NCBI RefSeq assembly: GCF_019343105.1
Contig: NZ_CP073765.1
Span: 1-64,000, forward strand
DNA: 64,000 bases
Direction: 5' to 3'
Origin: Methylovirgula sp. HY1
GTDB taxonomy: Bacteria > Pseudomonadota > Alphaproteobacteria > Rhizobiales > Beijerinckiaceae
The position numbers were made by a program, and so were the translations under genes. The notes under the pieces are model-generated. The model made no database searches. It saw nothing but the letters and a program-made list of their open reading frames with translations, and had not been told where the DNA came from. Shown one piece after another: positions 52,563 through 61,200 of the stretch; the stretch's first letter is position 1, and each line of letters opens with the position of its first letter.

Positions 52563-52940
52563 TCGCGCTGGAAACCCCGGCATTCATGCCGGGGAGGAAA
52601 GCGCGTCCCTTGTTAGAGTTGCTGTGAATCGCTATGTTGAACCCGCTCCGATTGGAGATGGCGGCGGAACACGTCGTTGCTGCGCGGTAAGGCTTCTCGC
52701 ACAAGCTCGCCTTCGACCCGCGAACTGGAAAGTGACTGGCAAGCCACTCGAAAACCGCAGCAATGCGGGGATGTTCAGATAGCCGACGAGCTATCCGGGC
52801 CGTTCCAAAAGGAGCGGCCCTTTTCTTTTCTGAGCCCATCGCATACATTCGATTTTGTGGCTTGCCAGTCACTTTCCAATCCTTGTCTTACGCGCCGGGG
52901 CCTTGAAAATCCTCGTCGTTCACGGCGAGGAAGATGTTAA
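52563..52940 (+). mobile_element. Short non-autonomous IS605-like element, copy 2
   Basis: A 378-bp element homologous to 48223-48575 along its length. The left end is TCGCGCTGGAAA followed by a perfect hairpin CCCCGGCATTCATGCCGGGG (52575-52594); the right end is GAAAATCC, a TTCA-loop hairpin and GGAAGATGTTAA. It sits between hupD and hupH and replaces the hupD 3' end. No ORF inside. Confidence 0.78.
52727..52877 (+). ncRNA. Conserved structured RNA in short element, copy 2
   Basis: A perfect 21-bp closing stem (52727-52747 with 52857-52877) encloses CCGCA-GCAA-TGCGG with a GNRA loop (52755-52768), GATAGC-CGACGA-GCTATC, and GGGCCGTTCC-AAAA-GGAGCGGCCC followed by TTTTCTTTT (52797-52829). Stem bases differ from copy 1 but pairing is kept, which argues for selection on RNA structure. 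Confidence 0.65.
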
Positions 52941-53484
52941 GATTCCACTTCCGCAGCATCTGCACGACGACGCGTTCGACCTCCTCGAGCACACCGGCTA
53001 ACGCACCGCTCAACAAGTCACCCCAGCCGATGTATCCAGGCTCTATCCCGACCAGCGCTCGACGGCGCGGCAAACGTTCTTCCAAGCGCGCTAGATCGAG
53101 CAGCTCACTCAGCCCAACCTCGTGCACACTTCCCGCTTTGTTCCGGCGCAGCCAGAGGTCCATCTCCTCGTCCTCAAAGCAGCGGACCGTTCCTGGCGTT
53201 GAGCCCATCCGCATGGCATCAATAAAGACCAAACGATCGGCCTGTTCGATTTCGACCAATAGGGTCGTCCCCAGGGTGCCCGCATCGTACAAGCGCAATC
53301 CCGGCCAGTCTGCGATGCTATTCTGGAGCCGGTGGATGGCGTGAACACCAACGCCATCATCGCCCTGCAGCACGTTACCGATACCCATTACCAGGGTCGG
53401 ACGATCGGCGTCCGCCAACGCTGGTCGCGACGCATTCGCGTCATCCTCGAGAATTCCGCGCGTGACCGCATCGATGAACGTCAT
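52888..53484 (-). CDS. hupD: Hydrogenase maturation protease HupD (C-terminus from mobile element)
   Basis: A 198-residue endopeptidase that trims the large subunit after nickel insertion. Family motifs: VMGIGNVLQGDDGVGVHAI with the metal-binding Asp/Glu, LYDAGTLGTTLL, VFIDAMRMGSTPG. After MLRKWNL the last 16 residues (NIFLAVNDEDFQGPGA) are encoded by the inserted short element. The core is intact. It overlaps the upstream Isp2-like gene by ATGA. Confidence 0.9.
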   Translation of the reverse strand: MTFIDAVTRGILEDDANASRPALADADRPTLVMGIGNVLQGDDGVGVHAIHRLQNSIADWPGLRLYDAGTLGTTLLVEIEQADRLVFIDAMRMGSTPGTVRCFEDEEMDLWLRRNKAGSVHEVGLSELLDLARLEERLPRRRALVGIEPGYIGWGDLLSGALAGVLEEVERVVVQMLRKWNLNIFLAVNDEDFQGPGA

Positions 53485-54860
53485 GACATCGCTCGCGGAG
53501 CCTGATTGGGTGCTTGTGAACTTGCCGCATGCGTGTCGTCGAGATGTTCGCCCGCCAACTCCACGAGACTGATCAGAGGCATATCCCAGTGTTTGATCTG
53601 CGCGTCTCCGAGCAGGGTCATGCGGCAGCTCGCACAGGATAACACCAGAGCCTCTGCGCCGGATGTCTCGACTTGCCGCCGCTTGATCTCAAACGCGCGC
53701 GCGCGTTGTGGCGCGGCACGAGTGTTCATTGAATTGCCGCCGCCGCCGCCGCAGCACCAATTGAGCACTCCCTCTTGCGCGGAGTCCCGCACGTCGGCGC
53801 CCATCGCCTTCAGCGCTGTACGCGGTTCATCGAAAATACCACCGCGGCGGCCGAGCTGGCAGGCGTCGTGGTAGAAAACTTTCTGTGGGAAGTCCGGCTT
53901 CAGGCGAATTCGTCCGTCGGCCACCAATTCGCCGAGCAGCTCCGATATCGCTACGATCCTGAACGGCAAAGCCGCGCCATGAACTTCCGCCCCGACCCAG
54001 CGCAACGCCGGATAGGCATGGCCGCACTCCGGCACGATGACCATTTTGGCGCCGATCTCGAGCGCCTGCTGGATGATTGCCTCGGTCGCTTTGCGCTCCG
54101 TACGCAACACTCCGGAAAGCATGCCGAAATTGCCGGCCTCGAAGCCTTCGCTCCGCAGCGTCCAGTCCATTTTCGCGGCGTTAAGTACCTTCGCGGTCGC
54201 CGCCAGAGCATCATGAAAAAGCAGGATATCTGGCGCCGTGCTTAGAAGAAGAACGTCTGCTTTCGGCTTGTCCAGATGAACTTCAATGCCGCGCCCGCGC
54301 ACGATCTCGATGGCTTGGTGCAGTTGGTCGCTGCCGGCGCCAAGGAAAGTGCCCTTGTCCTGTTGCTCCTGCTGCAAGGCAAGAATCTCGGCCGGCACAT
54401 GACCCGCCGCCGATAGCGCCTCGCGCATGATGCCGACGCCACGTGCGATGTTGATGCCCATCGGACAAATCGTGGTGCAGCGACCGCACTCGGTGCAATT
54501 GTCAAAGCAGAGAAGCTCCCATTCGGCCAGCTCCTCGGCGCTGATGTCGCGAGTAAAGATGCGCCGCAAAGGCGCAAGTGGCGAGGCTTCACGCCGATAC
54601 ACTCGGCGCATCAAGTCGAGCTTGCGCGTTGGCACAAGCTTGGGGTCATCCGTGTCGATGGCGAACTGGCAGGCCTCGGCGCAATAGCCACAATGCACGC
54701 AGGCATCAAGGTCCATCGCTACGTCACGATCCAGCTTCTCCAGGATGATGTCCTTGGCGCGCCGCACCTGCTCGTCAGCATCGATCTGGGTCCGTTTGGC
54801 AGATTTCCCAAGATTGGCCAGCGCTTGGCCAAATTGGCGGAATGCGTTCATGTCAAGCAT
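53481..54860 (-). CDS. Isp2-like HdrD-type iron-sulfur protein
   Basis: A 459-residue cytoplasmic protein with two [4Fe-4S] motifs (CVHCGYCAEACQ and CTECGRCTTICPMG) and two CCG domains (CGHAYPALRW; CCGGGGG; SCASCRM), like heterodisulfide reductase HdrD and Isp2 of Isp-type hydrogenases. It likely exchanges electrons between the cytochrome b Isp1 and a cytoplasmic carrier. The start at 54860 has GGAAGGA five bases upstream. It heads the operon, rather than lying between isp1 and the large subunit. Confidence 0.85.
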   Translation of the reverse strand: MLDMNAFRQFGQALANLGKSAKRTQIDADEQVRRAKDIILEKLDRDVAMDLDACVHCGYCAEACQFAIDTDDPKLVPTRKLDLMRRVYRREASPLAPLRRIFTRDISAEELAEWELLCFDNCTECGRCTTICPMGINIARGVGIMREALSAAGHVPAEILALQQEQQDKGTFLGAGSDQLHQAIEIVRGRGIEVHLDKPKADVLLLSTAPDILLFHDALAATAKVLNAAKMDWTLRSEGFEAGNFGMLSGVLRTERKATEAIIQQALEIGAKMVIVPECGHAYPALRWVGAEVHGAALPFRIVAISELLGELVADGRIRLKPDFPQKVFYHDACQLGRRGGIFDEPRTALKAMGADVRDSAQEGVLNWCCGGGGGNSMNTRAAPQRARAFEIKRRQVETSGAEALVLSCASCRMTLLGDAQIKHWDMPLISLVELAGEHLDDTHAASSQAPNQAPRAMS

Positions 54861-55132
54861 GTCGATCCTTCCATCTGCGGCCCCCCACAAAACGCCCACA
54901 TCCCGGATCGGATTGGCGCTACCAACAGCGGTTTCTTACTTGCGCAGCACCCGCCTTTGGCGGTCAATATGCGTCTTGTCTCGGCGCTGAAGCTGCCTTC
55001 CAATAATCAATAGGCCTGGACAGTCACCGAAAGACATTACCTCCCGATGCTCTCCCATCAGCATTCCCGGATAGGCTCGCAAACTACTCAGCGTCATTTT
55101 TAAGAAGCTTCGTCCTCACCACACAATCGGCA

Positions 55133-55146
55133 TTGACCCAGATCAA
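55133..55146. promoter_or_regulatory. FixK/FNR box upstream of the hydrogenase operon
   Basis: TTGACCCAGATCAA is a perfect TTGA-N6-TCAA site, 273 bp before the Isp2-like start, in an otherwise gene-free stretch (54861-55327). It implies a leader of about 240 nt if it drives this operon. Confidence 0.7.
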
Positions 55147-55327
55147 GCCTTTGTCAGAAAGGTGTGATGCCCGGTTGGGGCGTCGCCCGCGCCCCAGGTT
55201 GGGGTTTCCGGATTTGAATCATTTCCGAGGCTTCCAGAAATGAGTAACGACTTGCTCCAACGATTTGCTCTTGGGGAACACGTCTTTATGAGGCCATATG
55301 GATTATGGCCCTGATTGGCTTCCATAC

Positions 55328-55687
55328 TCATATGCGTTTTTCGGTCTTAGCCAGGTTCTGGTCCACTGCTTCGAGCGCCTCTGCCGCGTACATGACGGAA
55401 GGCCCTGCTCCCATGTAGATTGCCATCGCCAGAGCTTGCGCTATCGCTTCGCGTGAGGCGCCTTGTTTGATGGCCCCCTCGGCGTGATAGGCGATGCAGG
55501 GCGTGCAGCGGATGGCGACACTGATCGCGAGCGCGATAAGTTCCTTTGTCTTGCCATCGAGCGCGTCGCCATGATGCGCGGCGACCGCTATATCGCTGAA
55601 CGTTTTCATCACCTCGGGAGTCGTGCGACGCAGCTCGCGGACCGCGCCATTCATATTATCGATAAGAGCCAGCCAGTCTTCGACCAT
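55328..55687 (-). CDS. AhpD-like/carboxymuconolactone decarboxylase family protein
   Basis: A 119-residue protein with the redox CxxC and nearby His of AhpD-type proteins (AIRCTPCIAYHAEGAIKQGA). Likely a small peroxidase-type disulfide reductase; the true substrate is unknown. A 14-bp palindrome lies 25 bp upstream. It is co-directional with the ABC exporter operon, 46 bp after it. Confidence 0.88.
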   Translation of the reverse strand: MVEDWLALIDNMNGAVRELRRTTPEVMKTFSDIAVAAHHGDALDGKTKELIALAISVAIRCTPCIAYHAEGAIKQGASREAIAQALAMAIYMGAGPSVMYAAEALEAVDQNLAKTEKRI

Positions 55688-55711
55688 GTCTGCATTTCCT
55701 TCTCTCGATGT

Positions 55712-55725
55712 GCGATAATTATCGC
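55712..55725. promoter_or_regulatory. 14-bp perfect palindrome upstream of the ahpD-like gene
   Basis: GCGATAATTATCGC, centred 31 bp upstream of the start codon and in the gap after the ABC permease gene. Likely an operator for a redox- or stress-responsive repressor; the regulator is unknown. Confidence 0.5.
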
Positions 55726-55733
55726 GCGCGGCA

Positions 55734-56843
55734 TCAATAGACGCGCTTACGGAACAACCACCCGGCCGCTGCGAGGCTGAACGCGGCGATGAGTCCCATC
55801 GGCCAATACTGCGGCAGCAGAGAGTGCATGTCCGCCCTTTCGAGGAACACGCTGCGGGCTATGATGAGAAAATAGCGCATCGGGTTCAGTAAGGTCAGGT
55901 CCTGCACGGGTGTGGGCATATTGGCGATCGGGGTGGCAAAGCCCGAGAGAATGATTGAGGGCACCATGAACAAAAAGGCGCCGAGCAGCGCCTGTTGCTG
56001 GGTTGCCGCGAGCGACGAGATCATGAGCCCAATCCCGGTTACCGCGGTGACGAACAGCATCAGTCCGAAATAGAGAGCCGGCAGACTGCCGCGCAAGGGA
56101 ACCGCGAACCACCACACCGCCGCCAGAATAACGACGGACGCCTCCACCGTGCCGATCAGCAAGCCGGGCAGTCCTTTGCCGAGAAGAATGTCGATTTGGC
56201 GCATCGGCGTCATCAGCAGCTGGTCAAAGGTCCCGGCTTCGCGTTCACGCGCGACCGACAGACCGACCACGAGCAAGGTCACGACCTGCGTCAGCAGCGC
56301 GACGATCCCAGGCACGACAAACCAGCGCGACAGCAGCGCCGGATTGTACCAGGCGCGCTGGTCGAGCACCGCCATCGGGGGTTGCCCGCCATGGGCGGCG
56401 ATCCAGCTTGCATCGAAATCGCTGATAATTGTATTGGCATAGCCGAGGATCAACAGCGCCGTGTTCGAGTTTCGTCCGTCGACGATCAATTGGACGGGCG
56501 CCGGACGATGGAGATAGAGATCTCGCGTGAAGCGACGATCGATGACGAGCACCATCGCGACCTGACGAGCGTTGATCAGGTGCTTAATGCGTCGCTCGCT
56601 GTGCAGGGTTGCGACCTCGATGAATGAAGGAGATCCAATAAAGCGGGCGACGAGATCGCGCGACGCCACACTCGTGTCCGCATTATAAATCGCGACCGGG
56701 ACGTGGTTCAGATCGAAAGTTGCCGCATAGCCGAAAACAATGAGCTGGATGAGCGGCGGACCGATCAGGACGAAGCGGCTCTTCGTGTCCTTGAGAACGG
56801 CCAGCAGCTCTTTGACGATGAGCGCGAGAACCTGACGCCACAT
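55734..56843 (-). CDS. ABC-2 type permease (YbhR-like)
   Basis: A 369-residue exporter permease: one N-terminal helix (FVLIGPPLIQLIVFGYAATF), a periplasmic domain (about 45-170) and five C-terminal helices with the ABC-2 signature segment REREAGTFDQLLMTPMRQID. It pairs with the permease encoded just upstream (4-bp gap). Substrates of this class include drugs and cations. Confidence 0.9.
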   Translation of the reverse strand: MWRQVLALIVKELLAVLKDTKSRFVLIGPPLIQLIVFGYAATFDLNHVPVAIYNADTSVASRDLVARFIGSPSFIEVATLHSERRIKHLINARQVAMVLVIDRRFTRDLYLHRPAPVQLIVDGRNSNTALLILGYANTIISDFDASWIAAHGGQPPMAVLDQRAWYNPALLSRWFVVPGIVALLTQVVTLLVVGLSVAREREAGTFDQLLMTPMRQIDILLGKGLPGLLIGTVEASVVILAAVWWFAVPLRGSLPALYFGLMLFVTAVTGIGLMISSLAATQQQALLGAFLFMVPSIILSGFATPIANMPTPVQDLTLLNPMRYFLIIARSVFLERADMHSLLPQYWPMGLIAAFSLAAAGWLFRKRVY

Positions 56844-56847
56844 GGCC

Positions 56848-57960
56848 TCAATCCAACCGCTTGCGCGCGATTGCCCGCGCGGCGCCGATGAACAGGGTTG
56901 CCATGAGCACCAGGGCTAAGGCATTGGGCAGGATCACCGACCAGACATCGCCGGCCAGAAACACTGTTTGCAGAATCGAAACGAAATAGCGCGCGGCCAC
57001 GATATGCGTGATGGCCTGCACTGCGGCGGGCATGCTCCCGATGTCGAAAATAAAGCCGGAAAGAATGAAGGCCGGAAGGAAGGTGACAATGATCGCGATC
57101 TGGCCGGCCACGAACTGATTGCGTGCGAAGCTGGAGATCACTAGGCCCATGCCGAGCGCGGCCATCAAGAACAGCGCCGCGGCGCCGGTCAGCACCCATA
57201 GCGACCCATGGAGCGGCACCGAAAACAGCCACACGGCAATCGCCACCGACGCCGCCATCCCACCCATGCCCAGCACGAAATAAGGTATGATCTTGGCGAT
57301 CAAAATCTCGCGGATTGTCACCTGCGTGACCATCAGCGCTTCCATCGTGCCACGTTCCCATTCGCGGGCGATGACCATTGCGGTGAGAAGAGCGCCAGTC
57401 AGCGTCATGTTCACAGCGATCAGGCCAGGCACGAGATAGTCGCGGCTGCGGATCGCCGGGTTGAACCAGACCCGTTGTTGCACGCTCACCGGCAACGACG
57501 CCGTGCCGGCCGCCGCCGTCGCCTGCGCCGCCAACCAGTTTGCCCAGATCTGGTCGACATAGCCCTCGATAATGCGTGCATTATTGGCATCGCTGCCGTT
57601 GACGACGACTTGGATCGGCGCATCGCCGGAACTCAAGGCGCGGCGGGAGAAATCGCTGCGCAGCCAGACGATGCCCAGCACCCTGCGCGCGGCCAGCGCA
57701 GCCTCGGCTTTGCGGAATGTCGCGAAGCGCTGTGGCTTGAAATAGGGCGATTGTGCGAACTTGCCGACGAAGCTCGCCGTCATAGGACCCGGACGTTCAA
57801 CAACAAGCGCGACGGGGACGTTATGCGCATCGAGCGAAACACCATAGCCAAACAGCGCGAGCAGCACCGCCGGCAACAAAAAGGCGATGGCAATCGCCGA
57901 TGGGTCGCGCAGGATCTGCAAGAATTCCTTGCGCAGGAGACCGCGCAGGCGCCGTATCAT
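56848..57960 (-). CDS. ABC-2 type permease (YbhS-like)
   Basis: A 370-residue permease with the same layout as its neighbour: AIAFLLPAVLLALFGYGVSL, a periplasmic domain, then REWERGTMEALMVTQVTIRE and five helices. It overlaps the ATPase gene by ATGA. Confidence 0.9.
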   Translation of the reverse strand: MIRRLRGLLRKEFLQILRDPSAIAIAFLLPAVLLALFGYGVSLDAHNVPVALVVERPGPMTASFVGKFAQSPYFKPQRFATFRKAEAALAARRVLGIVWLRSDFSRRALSSGDAPIQVVVNGSDANNARIIEGYVDQIWANWLAAQATAAAGTASLPVSVQQRVWFNPAIRSRDYLVPGLIAVNMTLTGALLTAMVIAREWERGTMEALMVTQVTIREILIAKIIPYFVLGMGGMAASVAIAVWLFSVPLHGSLWVLTGAAALFLMAALGMGLVISSFARNQFVAGQIAIIVTFLPAFILSGFIFDIGSMPAAVQAITHIVAARYFVSILQTVFLAGDVWSVILPNALALVLMATLFIGAARAIARKRLD

Positions 57961-59780
57961 GCCGCCCTCGCGTCTCTCTTGGCCGTCTCGATCAGCGCAA
58001 TAAAAGCATCTTCCATGGAGGGGTTAGGATTATCGTGGCCGCGAAGCCGCGCCTTCATATCTTCCGAAGTCCCTTCGGCGAGGATGCGGCCTTGCGCCAT
58101 GATTGCCAGGCGGTCGCAATATTCCGCCTCCTCCATGAAATGCGTCGTCACCATGATGGTCACCCCTGCCTCGGCGAGCCCATTAATGCGGCGCCAGAAT
58201 TCGCGCCGCGCGAGTGGGTCGACTCCAGAGGTCGGCTCGTCGAGAAAAAGGATGTTGGGCTCGTGCATCAGCGCGCAGGCAAGCGCCAGACGCTGCTTGA
58301 ACCCGAGCGGCAGGTCGCCGCTGGTTGTATCGGCAAGTGGCCCGAGTTCGAACGCGCTTAGCGCCCAGTCGATGCGGGCGCGCTGGCGCGCTCCATGAAG
58401 TTTGTAGGCGCTGCTGAAAAAACGCAGGTTTTCGCGAACCGAGAGGTTGCTGTAGAGCGAGAATTTCTGCGCCATATAGCCAATACGCTCTCCCGCCGCG
58501 GCTGCTGTCCGGCGCAAATCCATCCCGGCCACCCGCAAGGTGCCGTCCGACGGCGGCAAAAGCCCGCAGAGCATGCGGAAGGTCGTGGATTTGCCCGCCC
58601 CGTTGGCGCCGAGAAGTCCGAAAATCTCTCCTTTGCGGACGCTGAAGCTGATGTCGTCGACGGCGAGGAAGCTGCCAAAACGTCGCGTCAGATGTTGAAC
58701 CACGATCTCGTCCGTCGTCTCCGTCGTTTCGCGACCAGCGAGGGGCAACGCGGCGGATATAACCGCATGAGTTGGGAAACGCTCGCGCAACAACGCGACG
58801 AAACTGTCTTCGAAGCGCGGATCAACCGAGGTTATCGTCACTTCGCCGACGCCGGGGAGAAGCAAAGCGGGCGTGGGTGCGACCGCCTCGTCGGTGACGA
58901 TGCGGACGCAGCCGCCTTGAATCGTCGCGTCGAGCACGCCTGGCGTATCAGCCAGCAATTCCTGCAGCCGCCGCTTGCCGATTTTTGCGGCGCTGACGTG
59001 AAAGCTACGGCCGCTCATACGTCCGGTGAATTGGCGGGGATCGCCGTCACCGATCAGTGTGCCCTCATGCATCAGCAGCACCGCGTCACAATGCTCCGCC
59101 TCGTCGAGATAGGCGGTGCTGAACAGCACCGTGGTTCGGGCAGCGCGCGTCAGATGGTCGATAATCTGCCAAAGCTCGCGTCGTGAGACCGGGTCGACGC
59201 CGACGGTCGGCTCGTCCAGCAAAAGCAGCTTGGGCGCCCGTACCAAAGTGCAAGCGAGGCCGAGTTTCTGCTTCATTCCACCTGACAAATTCCCGGCAAG
59301 ACGCCCGGTGAAAGGCCGCAGACCAGTCATGTGCAACAGCTCGGCGTAGCGCGCCGCGCGGGCGGCGGGAGGCACGCCCTGCAAGTCGGCATAAAGATCG
59401 AGATTCTCCTGGACGCTCAAATCTTCATACAGGCCGAAATGCTGCGGCATGTAGCCGAGCCGCGCCTGCACCGCGAGCGGATCGTGGCCGACATCGATAC
59501 CGAGGACCTCGATCCGCCCCCGGTCCGCGCGCAGCAGCCCGGCGATCAACCGCATCAAAGTCGTTTTGCCGGCCCCATCGGGACCGATGAGACCGGTGAC
59601 GCTGCCACGCTTGACCTGTGCCTGGACTCCGTCGAGCGCGACCACGGTTCGTTTACCGACACGGAAAGACCGCGACACGTCCTCAAGCTGCAATGCAGGT
59701 GCCATATCGCCTGCCGCCATGTCACGTGGCCCCATGTCGCCTGTCCCTATGTCGCTTGGCACTATTTCACTTGCCGGCAT
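57957..59780 (-). CDS. Fused two-domain ABC ATPase (YbhF-like)
   Basis: A 607-residue protein with two complete nucleotide-binding domains. Domain 1: Walker A GPDGAGKTT, signature LSGGMKQK, Walker B LLLLDEPTVGVDP. Domain 2: Walker A GANGAGKST, signature degenerate LPLGFKQR, Walker B ILFLDEPTSGVDP. The N-terminus is a short imperfect repeat of GDM (IGTGDMGPRDMAAGDMAP) encoded by 12-bp-like DNA repeats. Start ATG 59780; it overlaps the membrane-fusion gene by 14 bp. Confidence 0.93.
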   Translation of the reverse strand: MPASEIVPSDIGTGDMGPRDMAAGDMAPALQLEDVSRSFRVGKRTVVALDGVQAQVKRGSVTGLIGPDGAGKTTLMRLIAGLLRADRGRIEVLGIDVGHDPLAVQARLGYMPQHFGLYEDLSVQENLDLYADLQGVPPAARAARYAELLHMTGLRPFTGRLAGNLSGGMKQKLGLACTLVRAPKLLLLDEPTVGVDPVSRRELWQIIDHLTRAARTTVLFSTAYLDEAEHCDAVLLMHEGTLIGDGDPRQFTGRMSGRSFHVSAAKIGKRRLQELLADTPGVLDATIQGGCVRIVTDEAVAPTPALLLPGVGEVTITSVDPRFEDSFVALLRERFPTHAVISAALPLAGRETTETTDEIVVQHLTRRFGSFLAVDDISFSVRKGEIFGLLGANGAGKSTTFRMLCGLLPPSDGTLRVAGMDLRRTAAAAGERIGYMAQKFSLYSNLSVRENLRFFSSAYKLHGARQRARIDWALSAFELGPLADTTSGDLPLGFKQRLALACALMHEPNILFLDEPTSGVDPLARREFWRRINGLAEAGVTIMVTTHFMEEAEYCDRLAIMAQGRILAEGTSEDMKARLRGHDNPNPSMEDAFIALIETAKRDARAA

Positions 59781-60948
59781 CGGTCGCCTCGCAGGAATGA
59801 GCGCCAGCGCCGCCCTTCGCCGGCGGTGGCCGGGACGTGTCGATGTGTACGGTGGCCGGCATGCCGAGACGCAGCTCGTTGCGCGCGTCGCAGACATAGA
59901 TCCGCACCTGATAGACGAGGGCCGTGCGAAGTTCCGGAGTTTCAACTGTCTTTGGTGTGAACTCGGCTGTCGGCGAAATGAACCCGACCCAGCCATGATA
60001 GACTTGGCCGGGAAAGCTGTCGGTCGTCACGGTGGCCCGCATGCCGAGCGCGATCTTGCCGAGATCATTCTCGGCAATGTAGGCGCGGACCCAGAGTGGG
60101 CTCATCAAGGCAATCGTATAGACCGGCGTCGTCGGAGAGGCCATGTCGCCGGGCTCAAGGATGCGGTCCTCGACGATTCCGTCCGACGCCGCGTAGAGGC
60201 GGGTGTCCCTCAGTTCGCGTTTGGCGAACTCCACCGCGCCCCGATCGGCCGCGAGCAAAGCGCGGGCGGCTGAAATATCCTCTTTTCGCGGGCCTTTGAC
60301 TGCCAAGATGTAGGCCTGTTTGGCCGCCTCATATTGCTGATGCGCCGCATCGTAGGCAGCCTTGGCATTGTCTCTTTGTTCGATGGTTCCGGCGCTCGTG
60401 TTCATGAGCTTGACGGCGCGGTCGTAAAGGAGTCCGTCGTTCTGATAGGTCGCGTAAAGAGCGTCCATCGTCGCCTTGGCTTGCGCGATCTCTTCCGGGC
60501 GAGACCCCGCAAGAAGCCTTGCTAGAACCTGCTCCTGATCGCGCATCTGCCCTTCCGCCTGGGCGAGGGTGGCGGCATAACGTGTGTCGTCCAATGTCGC
60601 GATCATCTGGCTATTTTTAATTGCGTCGCCCTCCTGAACGAGCATTCGCGTGATGTGCCCCGTGTCATTGAAAGCAGGCTGGACCTCCCGGATATCTACG
60701 TTGCCATAAAGGGTCACAAAGAACCCCGGAACCGCGCGGTTCAACCGAAGATAAAGCCAACCACCGATCCCAAGCGCGGTCGCCACCAGAAGGAGGACGA
60801 GCAATCGCTTACGTTGGGGGTTAGTCGTGGGCTTCTGCGTCGGCGTCAATATGGGCGCCGCTGTTTGGAACCGAGCCGCCGGCGTTACAGGTATGGGTGC
60901 GTGGTCCTTGTCTTCCAGCGCTTCAGTTTCGCTCATTGGCGGATCCAT
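59767..60948 (-). CDS. HlyD-family membrane fusion protein (YbhG-like)
   Basis: A 393-residue periplasmic adaptor: one N-terminal helix (LLVLLLVATALGIGGWLYLR), a lipoyl-like half motif (GHITRMLVQEGDAIKNSQMI), a long coiled coil (about 150-245) and a beta-barrel domain ending in VHIDTSRPPP. It connects the inner-membrane exporter to an outer-membrane channel. First gene of the exporter operon. Start MDPPMSETE at 60948; 60949-61200 has no other gene. Confidence 0.92.
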   Translation of the reverse strand: MDPPMSETEALEDKDHAPIPVTPAARFQTAAPILTPTQKPTTNPQRKRLLVLLLVATALGIGGWLYLRLNRAVPGFFVTLYGNVDIREVQPAFNDTGHITRMLVQEGDAIKNSQMIATLDDTRYAATLAQAEGQMRDQEQVLARLLAGSRPEEIAQAKATMDALYATYQNDGLLYDRAVKLMNTSAGTIEQRDNAKAAYDAAHQQYEAAKQAYILAVKGPRKEDISAARALLAADRGAVEFAKRELRDTRLYAASDGIVEDRILEPGDMASPTTPVYTIALMSPLWVRAYIAENDLGKIALGMRATVTTDSFPGQVYHGWVGFISPTAEFTPKTVETPELRTALVYQVRIYVCDARNELRLGMPATVHIDTSRPPPAKGGAGAHSCEATDAGK

Positions 60949-61200
60949 CGCTTTGATCTGTCGCGAACTTGGTAATCTTGGCTGATCATCGGTACGCCAG
61001 CGTTGATACCAATCAATCGTGAGAGGTTGGCTAGGCGACCAGCGTCTTCTCGGTAAACGCCGCGCGAGGACAGAGTGAGCCGCTTTACGGCCCCGACGAT
61101 AAAGCTGTCGTGGCTTATCTCGTGGGCTCAGGGACATCGATATTTTGAGCTCGGTTCTCGACGGAGGCTTTACACGTGCTGTTCGAAATCCATGCTTTGG

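Noticed and set aside
55143-55331. 62-codon minus-strand frame next to the AhpD-like gene
   Set aside because: No ribosome-binding site or known motif and it overlaps the FixK-box end; probably non-coding.
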